From the NCBI RefSeq assembly GCF_030848805.1, contig NC_092364.1:1488001-1552000 (forward strand): a stretch of DNA of 64,000 bases, read 5' to 3'. Position 1 is the first letter of the stretch; every line of letters begins with the position of its first letter. The notes beneath the pieces are model-generated. The model was not told the DNA's origin, did not search any database, and worked only from the letters and a program-made list of their open reading frames with translations. Made by a program: the position numbers and the translations under genes. The DNA comes from Temnothorax longispinosus (lineage: Eukaryota; Arthropoda; Insecta; Hymenoptera; Formicidae). Shown here in pieces: positions 12,337 to 24,899 of the stretch.

Positions 12337-14775
12337 TTCACTGCCGCCCCACCGTAGTTCCTCCGTTAACTCTTTTCGTGGCGATTTTTTACTCTCAATG
12401 CGAAACCCAATTAAGCGACTTCAGAAACGACATTTCGCTACAGTCGCGCTAACGAAAGGCAGAATAAATTAATGCGATTCTGACAAAATTCGGACAGGGC
12501 TCTTGTGCGATCAGACGTCGTGCTTTTCCGTCGTTTCTAATATTATTCCGCTCGGTTTTGCGTCTCGACGTTTAATAAAAATGTAATGCTTCGAAATCGT
12601 CTCTTTGAAATTCACATGCGATTTTAAGTGCCAATAAGATAACGCTTGCTTTATGCACATAATATTGCATTCTTTAAGCTGCTCTTTAATGCAAAACGTC
12701 TCCAATTTCGTTCCGATTTTAACGGATGTTGAACCATTTAAGACCCACTGCTACAGAGACAAAGATACTTGTCTTATCTTCAAATTTTAAGACATTAATA
12801 GATATTATTATTAGTAGCTTATCTAGCATATCTCAAATTTTGATTATCTCTCAACATGGTAAGAATATTTAACATACAAAATTCATTCTAAACTTCTAAT
12901 ATTAAAATTATTATATTATATAAAATCTTTTTATTCTTTAAATAACTTCCTTGGGGATACACGATGTAAGGACTTTAAATTCTTACATCTAATTGTATTC
13001 TTTAATATTGTTGTGCGTATACACATTTGTCAGCACGTTCTATAATTTCTTTGAAAATAATAATTGACTTTTTTCGTAATAGAATAATGGGTTTATGAAA
13101 TGTCTCAACTGATTACTGTTTATACAAACCTTTTATATCTCATATTTAATACAACATAATACATATTTGATTAGAATTGGAATTCACATCGGTAACGACT
13201 ATTAATAGATGCAGAGGATATGTGTTAGTCAGATTGATTTGATAAATGCATTTCGATAGAACCGGGAGCTCTTATCGCGACACGTATCTCAAACAGCGTT
13301 GAAAAGCGTAAAAAGGAATAATGTGATGTTGAAATTTGGGTCGGCGCATTGACAACTCTTGCTTTCGTGAGATCAATGGCCGAACCGGAGTTGCTGAGGT
13401 CAGACAGAGTTCAACATGCCTGTCAAGGAGACTGTTAAATCAGTGAATAATAATCAATTATTGCGCACCTATGACACCGAAGATAGCTTCACACGACGGC
13501 GAGACTTCGCACGCTTATCGAGCTCTTTTTGTCTAGACTGTGTCTATAAACAAATGCGACGCTTTCTATCCGAGATCGCATGAAAATTTCACTCTAGCGT
13601 TCCTACATAAACAATGAAACGCTATAAATCACGACAGTACTATTTATTATCCACATAGAATATATGGCCAAAAATATTTAGAGTTTACGGCACCAGCACA
13701 CCCGCATGCATGCAGCTAGGAGAAGATATTAAATAATAAATTAAATGCAGACAATAATCTCGCTGGAGAGATTTTTTTTCCGAGTAGCGTGTAAAATTGT
13801 GCTATTGTTCGTATCCAATAAGATAAAAACTATATCAAATAAATGACTAATTAACTGAAGACTCTTGATATCTAAATTAACGAGTAACAGGCAAATTGGG
13901 CTTTGAGAGTTTTCTAACACGATTAGTTGTGCGTGAGTTAACGTTATGTAATATTTAATTAATAATTTAATACAAATTAGAAATCACAAAAACTATATCT
14001 TCTAAAAACGTCATTCATTGTTACAAATTGTTACATGATTGTATATAAAGATTTTTCTTGAAATTTTTTTTCTATTCTCTTCATTAATAATAAAATTTTG
14101 TTAAGTACAAAATAAATTTTACCGTTGCGTTCGTGGGAAATGTTATCGTCTGCGTATGCAAGATTATGAAAGTAACAACATATTGATGTTAGATTAATGA
14201 TATAATATCGTAATACATTTTATTTCTCTTTTTTCGCGATTTAATGACACTATGCTAATTTTGCAGTCGATAATGCAAGGTACATCAGAATTATCGTCCG
14301 AATCAATACATGCTGGATACGTTTCGTTTGCTATCTCATAATCGGTATCGGTTCTCTCATCACGTGACGCATGAGAGAAGAGTAGTAGAATAATTCAGTA
14401 ATATGCCTATATGGTTTCTGTATACCAGTCCGCGCGCGTGTCGTTTAAATTGAATGGGCCGATGCACTTGCCAAAAAGGCGAGGGAAGAAGCGACAGTTT
14501 AACGCGGCCGATACGTTTCTTTGCTGCTCGTGTGAAATAATAACTGAAATAATTATCGAAACATTTCTTTCTTACATCCCTGATTCTTCGACAATTCACG
14601 TTGGTGTGCGTGTAAGTACGTGGGAGTCGACCGTGTAAATATCGGCGCCGACTTATCTTGACGCTGTGTGCGGCGGTACGATATCTAAATTGCGACTATT
14701 CGATTTACGGTATTTACAGTAGAGTCGAAATTGACGGGCGCCGAGCGTAAAAATCAGTGATTTCGTAACCGCTAT
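12337..14775. other. Non-coding stretch
   Basis: Mostly AT-rich DNA with a GC-richer segment at about 13,260-13,530. No reading frame above 80 codons and no recognised RNA gene. Confidence 0.55.
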
Positions 14776-15053
14776 ATGTCGGGGATAGCCACGTTCATTG
14801 GCTACGTCCTGTTCCGCCCCCGCGGCCCCGCCAATCAGACCGGCGGCTTTCTCTCATCGATCCAAACCATCCACACTATACTCAGCCGCCATGCTCAGTT
14901 CTCTTGCTCGTTCTCCTATCCCTCTCCGGCCGTGCAGCGATCTGGTATAAGACACAGCGATGTAAAGCCACACGAGGCGAAGGAACGTTTAGCGTTACCA
15001 ATCGTCGGCGTTCTCCCTATGCGTTCCACGATAAGACAACCGGGCAAAACCCG
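14776..15053 (+). promoter_or_regulatory. CCAAT/GC-box promoter-like island with possible 5' exon
   Basis: A GC-rich block with the hallmarks of a promoter on the plus strand: an inverted CCAAT (14,797-14,801), a C-rich GC-box region (14,813-14,831), GCCAATCAG (CCAAT at 14,831-14,835), and a perfect arthropod-type initiator TCAGTT (14,895-14,900, A at 14,897). It ends in a plausible donor CCCG|GTAGGT with exon end at 15,053. A 93-codon frame (14,776-15,057) covers the block but has no recognisable domain. No acceptor exon was identified, so a transcript is unproven. Confidence 0.3.
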
Positions 15054-15060
15054 GTAGGTG

Positions 15061-18000
15061 ACAATTAAACAAAAACAAAAAAAAAAGACAACTAGATAGA
15101 TTAAGGCTTGTTTAGAAAAAAGTCGTAAAAGTGCTATTATATCGTTCTTGTTACATTACATAATTAATTTGTTTGCTCGAAGTTACTTTGGAATTATAAT
15201 TATACCTAGAAAATTTTCGCATTTCAAAACGTAATAATTAAAATAAAAAATAATTCAAAATGGAAATAATTTTATAAATTTTCTAACTTTGAAGTTGGTC
15301 TACCGGAATAAAAATAATATATAGTCTTGAATAAAAGTAAAAAAATCCCGACGATTTATGCGATCATTTAGCTTATAGCGATGATTTGTATTAAGCGAGT
15401 AGCAAAACGTAGATTCGAGTCAATGACTTTCGCGTGTGTGTGCAACCGTAAAGACGAAAGAAATAGGTCATGAGAGAAAATAAGAGATATAGCAGGTGAA
15501 AAGTAACGATTACGTATGAATTATAAAAGAGATCACATATGCGTATATGTGCGTGCGTGCATACGCGCATTTGTGTAACCGTATATCTCCGTGTGCGTGA
15601 ATAATCATCAATTTAGCAATTCATTAGACGCCTTAAACATCAAAGTCAATTAGTTAGAAATGATAATGGACTTGGAATTCCGTGCAGAAATAAACTCATC
15701 AGTTTCTCATCAACTAATTACGACCGGCCGTTGAAAATCGACAGTAATTTCGTCAACAATTTTACATGTTTACACTACTTTCGAGCGCGCGTAATGACAA
15801 GCCGGATGGAAATATTAAAAAAAGAAGAAGCGCAAGCGGGGTACTTCAAGTACAGTCGATTCGTCAAAATTATATACAGGTCCTATAACTCAAATTGTTA
15901 ATGTCGATAGTGGCTAAAGTATACTTCGAACTCTTTTGCAAAATTTATTCCACGATCGTTGTTTATTATTTGTTACACGCCAATCAAACGCACGAATGCA
16001 AACTAACTATTGGTTCATCTTCTCCGTCGAAGAGCTTTAATTTTTGTTAAATGCCAACTCCGGTTTTATTGTGTCTCGAGATAAAAGCATTACGTCGTTC
16101 TTGCACATACGTATCTACTTGCCACGTGCAAGCGCAGGTGTGGACGTAGTCGTTAATTTTTTTTCTCCCGTTCGTATCGTCGCGAGTCGACGATTACACA
16201 ACTATAAATCATACGTTTGTTTTGCCTTCATTTTCGTACACATGTTGTACCGCTATGACATTTTATTGATACGATCAACACGGAAAATTACGCATATTCA
16301 TCTTTTGTATTATTTTTCAATGGCTTTCAATGCTGATTATATTACGATAATTAGAGTATTCCCTCAAGGTAACGTAATGTTGCGCATTAAATTTTTTTAA
16401 AATATAATAGAATATAATCATTTTTCTATGTATTGGGAATGCATGTATGTATTGCCAATGTAGGTTCCATTTTTATTTGCAACACAAAGGGATAATTATT
16501 ACTCGAGTAACAAGGGCAATCAAAAGTCATCTCTATCGATAACGTAATAATGATCGGACATTTTCGCGAAAACGATATTATTGCATGCTACTGTTAAATG
16601 CCGCGTGTGATCAAAAATTGATACGCCGTTGCATATTGTCGCGAAATTCGCTAATTTCCAGCATTATATTCTCGCTTCAACGAACGTGAGAATTTTCGCC
16701 ATTATAGAGATTGTATATTACTTTTTGCTTTCACGATTTTAGTAATTTTAAAAGTTGAAATATTAGTACAGAGTGAATTATATTTACATTTGGTGTTTTA
16801 TCTTTAGACATTTTAATATTATAATAAGCTAAACTAAAGAAATAGAATTTCTGTGGAGACCGAAATATTTGACTTTTGAAAATTTAATATTATGCTTAGA
16901 GTAGATTGAAATTTAACATTGTTATTTTTTTATGAAAATAAATCTCGCTAATGAAAAGAGTTATTTTAAATAAGATTACTGGATCTCTATTTATTTGTCA
17001 CAGAAAAGTCGCGCACGGCGCGACATCTCGCACGACAGTGCTGGGGTCTCACGCACGATTGTTGCTAAATATGATAAAGTGATATTCTTGCGTAATCATT
17101 CCTCATCCATCACCATGCGCCACTCGTCAAGCGCGGGTGTTGCTTTCCCAGACGAAAGGATAATACTTTTGGCAACGTAGAAATTATGAACGAATCGCTG
17201 AACAGGGATGAAAATTAAGGGGAAGCAAACGCGTAAACAGGAAATCGACACGATTTACGATTGCAATTGTATAGTCTTCGTTCAAGTCCATTAGGTCTAC
17301 GCATCCATTTTTGTCTAACGATAAGTTTATGATCTCTATAAATATTTTATGAGATAAAACATAAGTCTTATATGCATTTTTTTAAAGCAGTCTTGCTTAT
17401 GCATTACTTTCCTAGCTGCTCAAATAGGTGAATTAATCAAGATCTACATACTCCTTTTAATATTATATGAAACAATTACCAGAAAGAGAGAAATGATTAT
17501 AATCCCTTACAGTTTTGCATCTGACAGTCGTATATTGATCCAATAAGGCATTGATGTTGTTTCGTCAAACAACGTTTTTAATTTGACGAAATAGCAATAA
17601 CATTAATTTAAAAATTGTACGATTATTTAATACTTATGTATACGATTCATAAATACAGTTATTTGGAATTATTGTGCACGAAATATCTTAAATTGTGTTA
17701 CGTATTAAAATAATGTGCGTAGGATGTTATTGTACATAATTCCAGCATGATTTGGATAATTTAAAGATTTAACTAAGTTTTAGAGTAATCGTTATTGTGA
17801 TTATTTCTTATTTATATTAATAAGAATAGAATATTAAATATAATATGTATAAATACAATATGTCTAGAGATATCGAGATTTTTGCGACCCATTTAGTTCA
17901 TTGGCTCGACTTCATTGACTAATCTTAACTTCGTGACTTTTGATTATATACGAGAAGTTAGCTCGGTGTTCTCGGAATTTTTTTATTACTTTCCAAATTA

Positions 18001-18260
18001 ATATCATTTGAAATATTAAATTTAGGATGATAAGAGTTACAGCAATTCAGCGTGAATTAACTTAGGGGCGAAGGTATGCGCAGCGATCGTCGGAACGTAA
18101 TTGCGTACGGACGTTCCGCCTAGTTAACACGCGGCCGCAATAATGCGCCGCATATATGGCGACGGTAGACATCATCTAATGGAGGCTTCTCCCAGATCGA
18201 CTCCCGCGCACCCATTCACGCTCCCCTCAAACGAGCTGCGCCACTCCCGGACGAAATTCG
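15061..18260. other. Non-coding stretch
   Basis: AT-rich. The longest plus-strand frame (118 codons, 16,044-16,400) has random hydrophobic composition and no start context, splice sites or domain. Nothing else supported. Confidence 0.55.
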
Positions 18261-18267
18261 ACCGTTC

Positions 18268-18361
18268 ATCTCTCTCTCTTTCTCCTCTCTCTCTTCTCTC
18301 TCCTCTCTTCTCTCTTCCCTCTTCCCTCTTCCCTCTTCTCTCTTTTTCTCTTGTCTCCCCT
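18268..18361. repeat. Long polypyrimidine tract
   Basis: About 94 bp of nearly pure C/T on the plus strand, including repeated CTCTTCC units near 18,312-18,335. The overlapping frames on both strands (serine/leucine-rich on plus, glutamate/arginine-rich on minus) are low-complexity artefacts. Confidence 0.85.
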
Positions 18362-20130
18362 GTTCACCAGTCCGTCGGTTCTCCCTCTTTACGATCATGT
18401 CTGTCTCCGTCGCTCTTCTGTCTAGAGCACCGTTCGCCGGGACCGCCTTCTTCTACCTCTGGATCTGCCTGTCGGTTCATGCTTTCACTGATTTGCACTT
18501 AGGAAATACCGTCCGCTCGTTTCACGCCTCTCTTCCTCTTCTTTACTGTACTTTACTATATTTCAATTCTCGTTGTTCCTTCATTTTCATTCGCGTGAAG
18601 CTCTCACTCTTTTGTATCTTTCTTTGCAGTACAGTATCCTAGATCTGTATTCATCCGTCAAATTTTTCCTAAATTCTCTAAAGTTCTTCTCTTGCTGTTA
18701 TTCACTGTTTATGTATGCGCGTCTTGTATTTTTACTCAGTTATTTTCTTTATTTCCGTGAAGCTTCCTTCACCTTTTCTCTTCTGTCTGTTTATCTCAAG
18801 TAACAATCTTTTTTCGTTAAACCTTTTGATGTGCACGGATCGCTGCTTGCTTTCTTGATGCTGCTTCTTCTTTTTATTTTGCTTGCGAGAGATGTCATGT
18901 GTTCTATCCGCTATTCGCTTTCATATTTTTTATTAGATTCACATAACCGTCGTAATTGACACAATCGAGAGTGCATTTTTAAATTAATGCTTTTATACAT
19001 TGTAGTCTCACAAGCAAATGTAACTGCTTATAACGTAATGTATGCCATTGCAACGAGAAACATGACATTTAGCATAAAAGTTATTTTTTTAATTTATTAA
19101 AATATGAAATGTTAAAAGTGCACTCTGATCGAAAATACATTACCTTTTACTGCATCATCACGTATGTTAATACAACTGGATATTTGATAAAATCATTACG
19201 AATAAAAAATGTAAATGATAAGTAATTGATTTACATATTTAATGTTAGGTGACGCACGAATAATCGGAAAATATGGATAAAATTTTATATTTACGCATAA
19301 TAGAGTTCTGCGGCGGTACGATTGCGATTTAAAATATGCAATTAGTGTTTTACGGGAAAACACTGTGAGGGTAGAAGGGATACGGTACCGATCTCATTTT
19401 ACCGGCGTTAATCATTACATACGTATAAAATAAAATACATGGTCATTAAATAAAGGATATATAAAATTCATCTCTGATTGCCGTTTCATACTTAAAACTG
19501 AAACGCAGTATCTCTATAGCAGTTACATTAAATAAAGTTATAAGCTGGAATGGTATATATGTTGTTACGAGTATAAAACACTAATCAATTCGTCATAAGC
19601 AATTTTCGAATGTATTACTAATTAGCGCTTTTTTAATTCAATTTAATTTACGTTGTGTTTATATTACAAACATAACGTTCAACGCGGAGAAAGAAACATA
19701 TTTATTACATTAATTTAATGTATGTAATTTTTAATATTTCTGTCATTCAAGCGAGGTACCTGCCGAAAATTAAGTAGCATAAAAAACGGATTTGCATGAA
19801 ACATTCGCGCCGTTAATATAATTACCGCTGCTCTGGCAATTATTGCTGTTAATAAAACTTTACTATTGAAATTTATTATCGCGAGTTGAAACTGGCGTGC
19901 TTTAGATTGGTATATGGTTTAAATTCTTCGTCGAGCACGAAGCTCGCGGGTGGGTAATCTGTTATGACAAATCAAATCCGCAACTATGTTACGCGTTCGA
20001 ACATCAGGGAACGGACAGCGAAAGGGTCCGAGGCGGAATACTGTGACACGTTAATTTACCACCCCTATAATTGGAATAGTAGTAATGCACTTAAGGAAGG
20101 ATGAGAGCAAATAGCGCGTAGCAGGTCGGT
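18362..20130. other. Non-coding stretch
   Basis: T-rich DNA to about 18,900, then AT-rich DNA. GC content rises again from about 19,880 toward the E-box cluster at 20,131. No gene recognised. Confidence 0.55.
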
Positions 20131-20161
20131 CACGTGGCGGCACGTGGCGACACGTGTCGCC
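20131..20161. promoter_or_regulatory. Three CACGTG E-boxes at exact 10-bp spacing
   Basis: CACGTG occurs at 20,131-20,136, 20,141-20,146 and 20,151-20,156, so all three lie on the same helical face. The third lies at the centre of a perfect 16-bp palindrome, GGCGACACGTGTCGCC (20,146-20,161). CACGTG is the known site of bHLH dimers such as Myc/Max and Clock/Cycle and of Hes-type repressors. Which of these, if any, acts here is inference. Confidence 0.65.
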
Positions 20162-23100
20162 GACACTCGAGCACGGCCATCTCTCTGTTAAATTTCACGA
20201 TACCGGTTGCAGTACAGCGATTCGAGGGGCATGGAATATATTTTCTTATCAGTGCTGGCCTCAAGGTAATATAGGCCCTAAACTTGACGATTTACGTCAA
20301 TATATTGTACATTGAAGAATCTTGTCAGAACAAGATTTTGTTTTCGATAATTTTGTAGGATATTTTTTATGTATTATAAGAACATTTATTTATTACATAC
20401 AATTAGGGTTTGAAAGATTTTAAACACTGATTCTTTAAATGTTTGATAATAAAAAATTATCAAGTTTAAATCAACTACTTTTCATCCTGATTTCCAAACA
20501 TTCGGGGCTTTTAAAGCGTAAAGATAATGTGTTTCGAGATCCGGGGGTTTTAAGGCTCGGACTTTACGCCCTCGTAGTACCTAGTCGGTAATCCAGCCCT
20601 GATCCTTACGACCTACCGTCAGGACCATATCCTTCCTGCCCATGCCGGGCTCGTGGGCATATCCCCATTGGGGAGATGAGCGCATTAAGAAAATTGAAAC
20701 GTCGATTTGTCCTCGAAACTCGGCCTGACGATAATTTTATTAAGACCGTCGTTTCTCCAAGGGAGAAGGAACCGCGCCGCGCCGCACGAGGCCCACAGCG
20801 TTGTAGGATATTTCGCGGTCGATTTCAGTTATCCGCCAATGATGCTAATTTAAGCCGACGCGGTATATCCGGCCGTTTAACCCGAACGCCTAACTCTGAA
20901 CCTTTTTTTTTTACGATATCATCGAGAAGTGAGGGAACATAAGTATATTAGATTCCTAAACGATTCTATTTGATACGATCTCCACGATCCCGTCTCTGTC
21001 GACTTAACTTGACGGATTTTACTTGAGACGTTTTGATGTAATAAAGAACCAAGATTTTTATTATATCAGTTTTCGAATTTAAATTACTAAGACTTCTTGT
21101 GTTTTTTTTTTATTTAGCACTATCGATCACTTTCTTTAGTTGTTTGCCAGAATTGTTGAGCGGACAAAGATAGAGTCTAACGATCGGAGGCTGTAATTAA
21201 AAACAGGAATGAAGATAGGAGAATTATTTAATACAGTAATTACAAACATTTTGAAATTTCGACACTTGAGGGTTATTTTATTACTTAAAGAATATGATAA
21301 CGCGTGAATCTGCGAACGCATGGTTTTCCATAGTAAGGGGAATATACAGAAAATCTAAAAATATCATAATTTACCGAATAGTAGTCGCAGTAAGATTTAC
21401 GCGAATAAAGATAATCGAATTGTTGCGTGCGTATGATCCTTTGGTGAACACAAGAACGATATTCCAAGTACAAAATAATCGGCAATAAACCAGCATAATG
21501 TGCCATCCTGTTTATAGAATGACACATATTCGTCGTGGGTGTTTGTTCTACCCACGCACCACGCGCTCTTATCCACATGCTGTTGTGTTCGAGCAGGTGC
21601 ACGACCGTGCCCCTTCACCCCAACACGTTCGTCCCTCTCTGTCAAGATACAATCGTGGCGTAAACATATGGTCATAATAATAGACTCTTGATTTTGACGA
21701 GGGGTGCTCCCTATGAGTGTCCCGTGATTGTTTCTCTAGCGTAAACGTAAAACGTATAACTGCTCCATAGACGTTCTACTTAACAAGTGAAAAAGTCTTT
21801 GGCACGCGACATTACGTTGCCAATTTTAAACAAATTTTATTGGTTACGGTCACGATTTGCTAGAAATCTTTATTTTTGGCATTTGTAATAATTTTTAGCA
21901 ACGATACCGTGCAAAGCTAAACAAAAGCGCGTTTGCATTACAGAGATTAGATTGTTATAAATATAAAAAAATTGTGTTGCACGAATTAATCTTTTTTGGA
22001 GTTTATAGAGGAAGAGTTATAGCATAGCATTAAATTTGTGTGTATGTGTGTATGTAATACGGTAAATGATAGATAATATAATGCTATACGTGACAAAAGC
22101 ACAGATTTTATTATGTGTGATAAAAGGATGAAATAATAAAAATATACCAAATTGGCAGTACGCGATTTCATTGTATTATTAAAACGAGATACCTTTCACA
22201 ATACGCAATTGCGTAAAATAGTTATCAAACTTTCTCATGTATGGCTTCGCTAACGATTCGTTTCATTTTAATGAGCCAATAATTGTTTTTCACAATGGTA
22301 TTGCGTTTTCGGTTATTCAATAGCTAGCAATCATTACCTTCAACAAAAAACAAATTATACGGAATAACGCGTCGTAGAATGTAGAAAATTACTTGTCGTT
22401 AATTTATTATTTATCATGTACATCGATTAATTAGATAATGACAATTACGAATGATAGTAAAGAAATGTCCGTCAAACATTTTGCGACCATGGAAAAGTAT
22501 AAAAAATATATTGACGCTATTAAATTTTCAATAATTTTACAAAAATTTCAGTTAGTGAATTTTTGTATATAATAATAGAATAAGTAAATTTTATCTTTGT
22601 AAGAGAGCATTTGTTATTTCCTTTAATTCACATTCTTTTAGTAATAAAGTTTTACAAACTATATCGTTTGCATTTAATATTTAGAGTCAGATAACTATGC
22701 GGTCGTTGATTAAGCAGACAACGTATGCAATGATTTCGCAATATGATAAAATTGATAATTACTATGCAGTCATTAAGGCTATCGAGTTTACAACTATTTG
22801 GCAATCTTTAGCGTCTGCCAATGAGAAATTATTTGATTTATCGGGCGACACAGTTGCATTAAAGTATCTTGCTATAGAGAAGAAAAATCAGACCAACGTA
22901 CATATATAGTTTCCATACACGTGAAAGTTCATTTTGTTTGTGCAAACGCGAGTGGATCAAGAAATAGTGATCCGGCAAATAATACTGCATGAGCCAACAT
23001 GTGCACGAATCGGCTGCCAAAGCCGCTTCGGTTAGTTTGTTATTCAGGGAACGTCTTCGATTGCATGCTGCAAGACAGATCGATTGAATGTCCTCTTCAA

Positions 23101-24786
23101 AAATTGATTGTACGTTTTATACGATGTGCCGGCAATAGAGGTAACCTCGCATAAGGCATAAACTATACTTTGATGACGGTATATCAGGTCCGGCAAAGTG
23201 ATAACACTGTCATTATCTAGCGAAGTTCTCGATACGAGGGAAAGAAATGGGGGATGCCCTAAAAACGTGATATACTTTCAATTTGTCAGTCAGAAACGGA
23301 AGTTAAGAGGATAATCGATATTTTTACAAATTTGTCAATTATTACGATTCCAAATGCTACGCGGTGGCAATAGCTCTATATTGTGGTTCTTGCGCAGGCA
23401 TAAGATATTTTCAGATGTAAAACGATGTAAGACAAATATTAAATTACTTAGATAGCTATGGGTTTAAAGTAACTCAGTTAAAAAATATGATTCTCTCCTA
23501 TTTATATTATATAACGAATTAAATTTTATCTCAATAAGAAAATTTATAGGTTGAATTGATGACGTTATCTAATTTTATACGAATATATTTAAAAGCATAT
23601 TTAAGGATTTAAGGATTTTGAAAATTATAGCACTTTTTTTCAATATACATTATATATACCGAAAAAAGTTTATAGCACATTACTCGTTTGATACTCGATT
23701 TTGTTTCTATTACATAATGCAAAAACAAAATCGGATTTATTAATAGGCATTATTTATTCTCAGACACATGCCTGAGATGGCAACATTTTAGAAATGATAA
23801 AAATAGTTTTCAAGAAACTGTTTTTAACGAAATTATAAATAAATCTGTTTATTTATTATATTTATTTCAAGAAGTAAATATATAAAATTGAAGAAATAAT
23901 TGTATCACGTTCTAATGCACACACTTATATAATATTACTAGATGATTATGTTATTCTAATCTATTTTAATATCAAGATATAATAGACATTTATATACTCC
24001 ACATAAAATACACGTATATCAGGAACACGTGCAAACGCGGCTATAAAAGATAAGCAATTCTGCGGTGTGTGCGTTCGAACACGACGGCGCGGCAGCATAC
24101 GTGACTGAATTCCTAAATTGGAGAATTACGAAGTTCGGATAGAGTTCAGATGGGGAATGGTCCGTGTTTGTACCGCGCCGTTACGATCATCTCGCCCACG
24201 AATCGAACGGCATCCGGTATACGTACGTGTCCCATCCTTTAACCCATGTACGACACGACACACGCGGGTCACACGTGTGGTGCTTCTTGGATAAGGACAC
24301 TGCTCTCGATATACCTTATAGCGTGTTAAGCACAATCGAATGTGCGTATGATGCACATGTGTTTAACGTATATACAATTGACCTCAATAAATTCAGTAAA
24401 AAGTTTTAATCTAAATTGTAAATATTCGAACAGTAGTAATGTTCAAGTGAGAGTCGAATAAATTATATTATTCCATCGTTGGGTTTTATCGTCTCAAATA
24501 TATTCGAGTATCAAGGATTTAAAATATTTGCTAGTTAAACGCAAGAATTTTTGCAGAAAATCAAGCGCGTTTTTAGAGTCATTAGGTTGAAGCAATAACT
24601 TTCTTTTCTATGACTCTCGATTTTTAAATCTCTCTGGAAGGACTTAGCCGCTCATCGCATTGCACGACCATCTTTACAGATCTAATCGAGTCGAGGGGAT
24701 CAAGACTAGTCCGCGGTAAATTTAGTACTCGTTAAGTTTCGTCCCTTCGGTATATTGCGTTCGAGGGTACACGCGCGCATACACAA
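20162..24786. other. Non-coding stretch with hairpin-rich GC segment near 20.6 kb
   Basis: The segment at about 20,515-20,690 is GC-rich and structured: TGCCCATG pairs with CGTGGGCA (one mismatch) around CGGGCT (20,638-20,660), followed by the palindrome CCCCATTGGGG (20,663-20,673). It could be a fragment of a decayed transposable element, but I cannot place it in a family. An 88-codon arginine-rich frame (20,676-20,942) follows; it has no domain. The rest of the stretch is AT-rich and featureless apart from a GC-richer patch at about 21,530-21,720. Confidence 0.45.
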
Positions 24787-24803
24787 GGCTACGTTTAATC
24801 AGG

Positions 24804-24897
24804 AAGGAAAGAGAGAGAAAGAGAAAGAGAGGAGGGGGAGACGGAGAGGGAACGAGAACTCAGGAAGGAAGGAAGGAAGGAAGGAAGGAAGGAAGGG
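24804..24897. repeat. Polypurine tract with (GGAA)8 microsatellite
   Basis: A GA-rich run is followed by eight perfect GGAA units at 24,863-24,894. Frames across it (EGRKEGRK on plus, LPSFLPSF on minus) are repeat artefacts. Confidence 0.9.
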
Positions 24898-24899
24898 TA

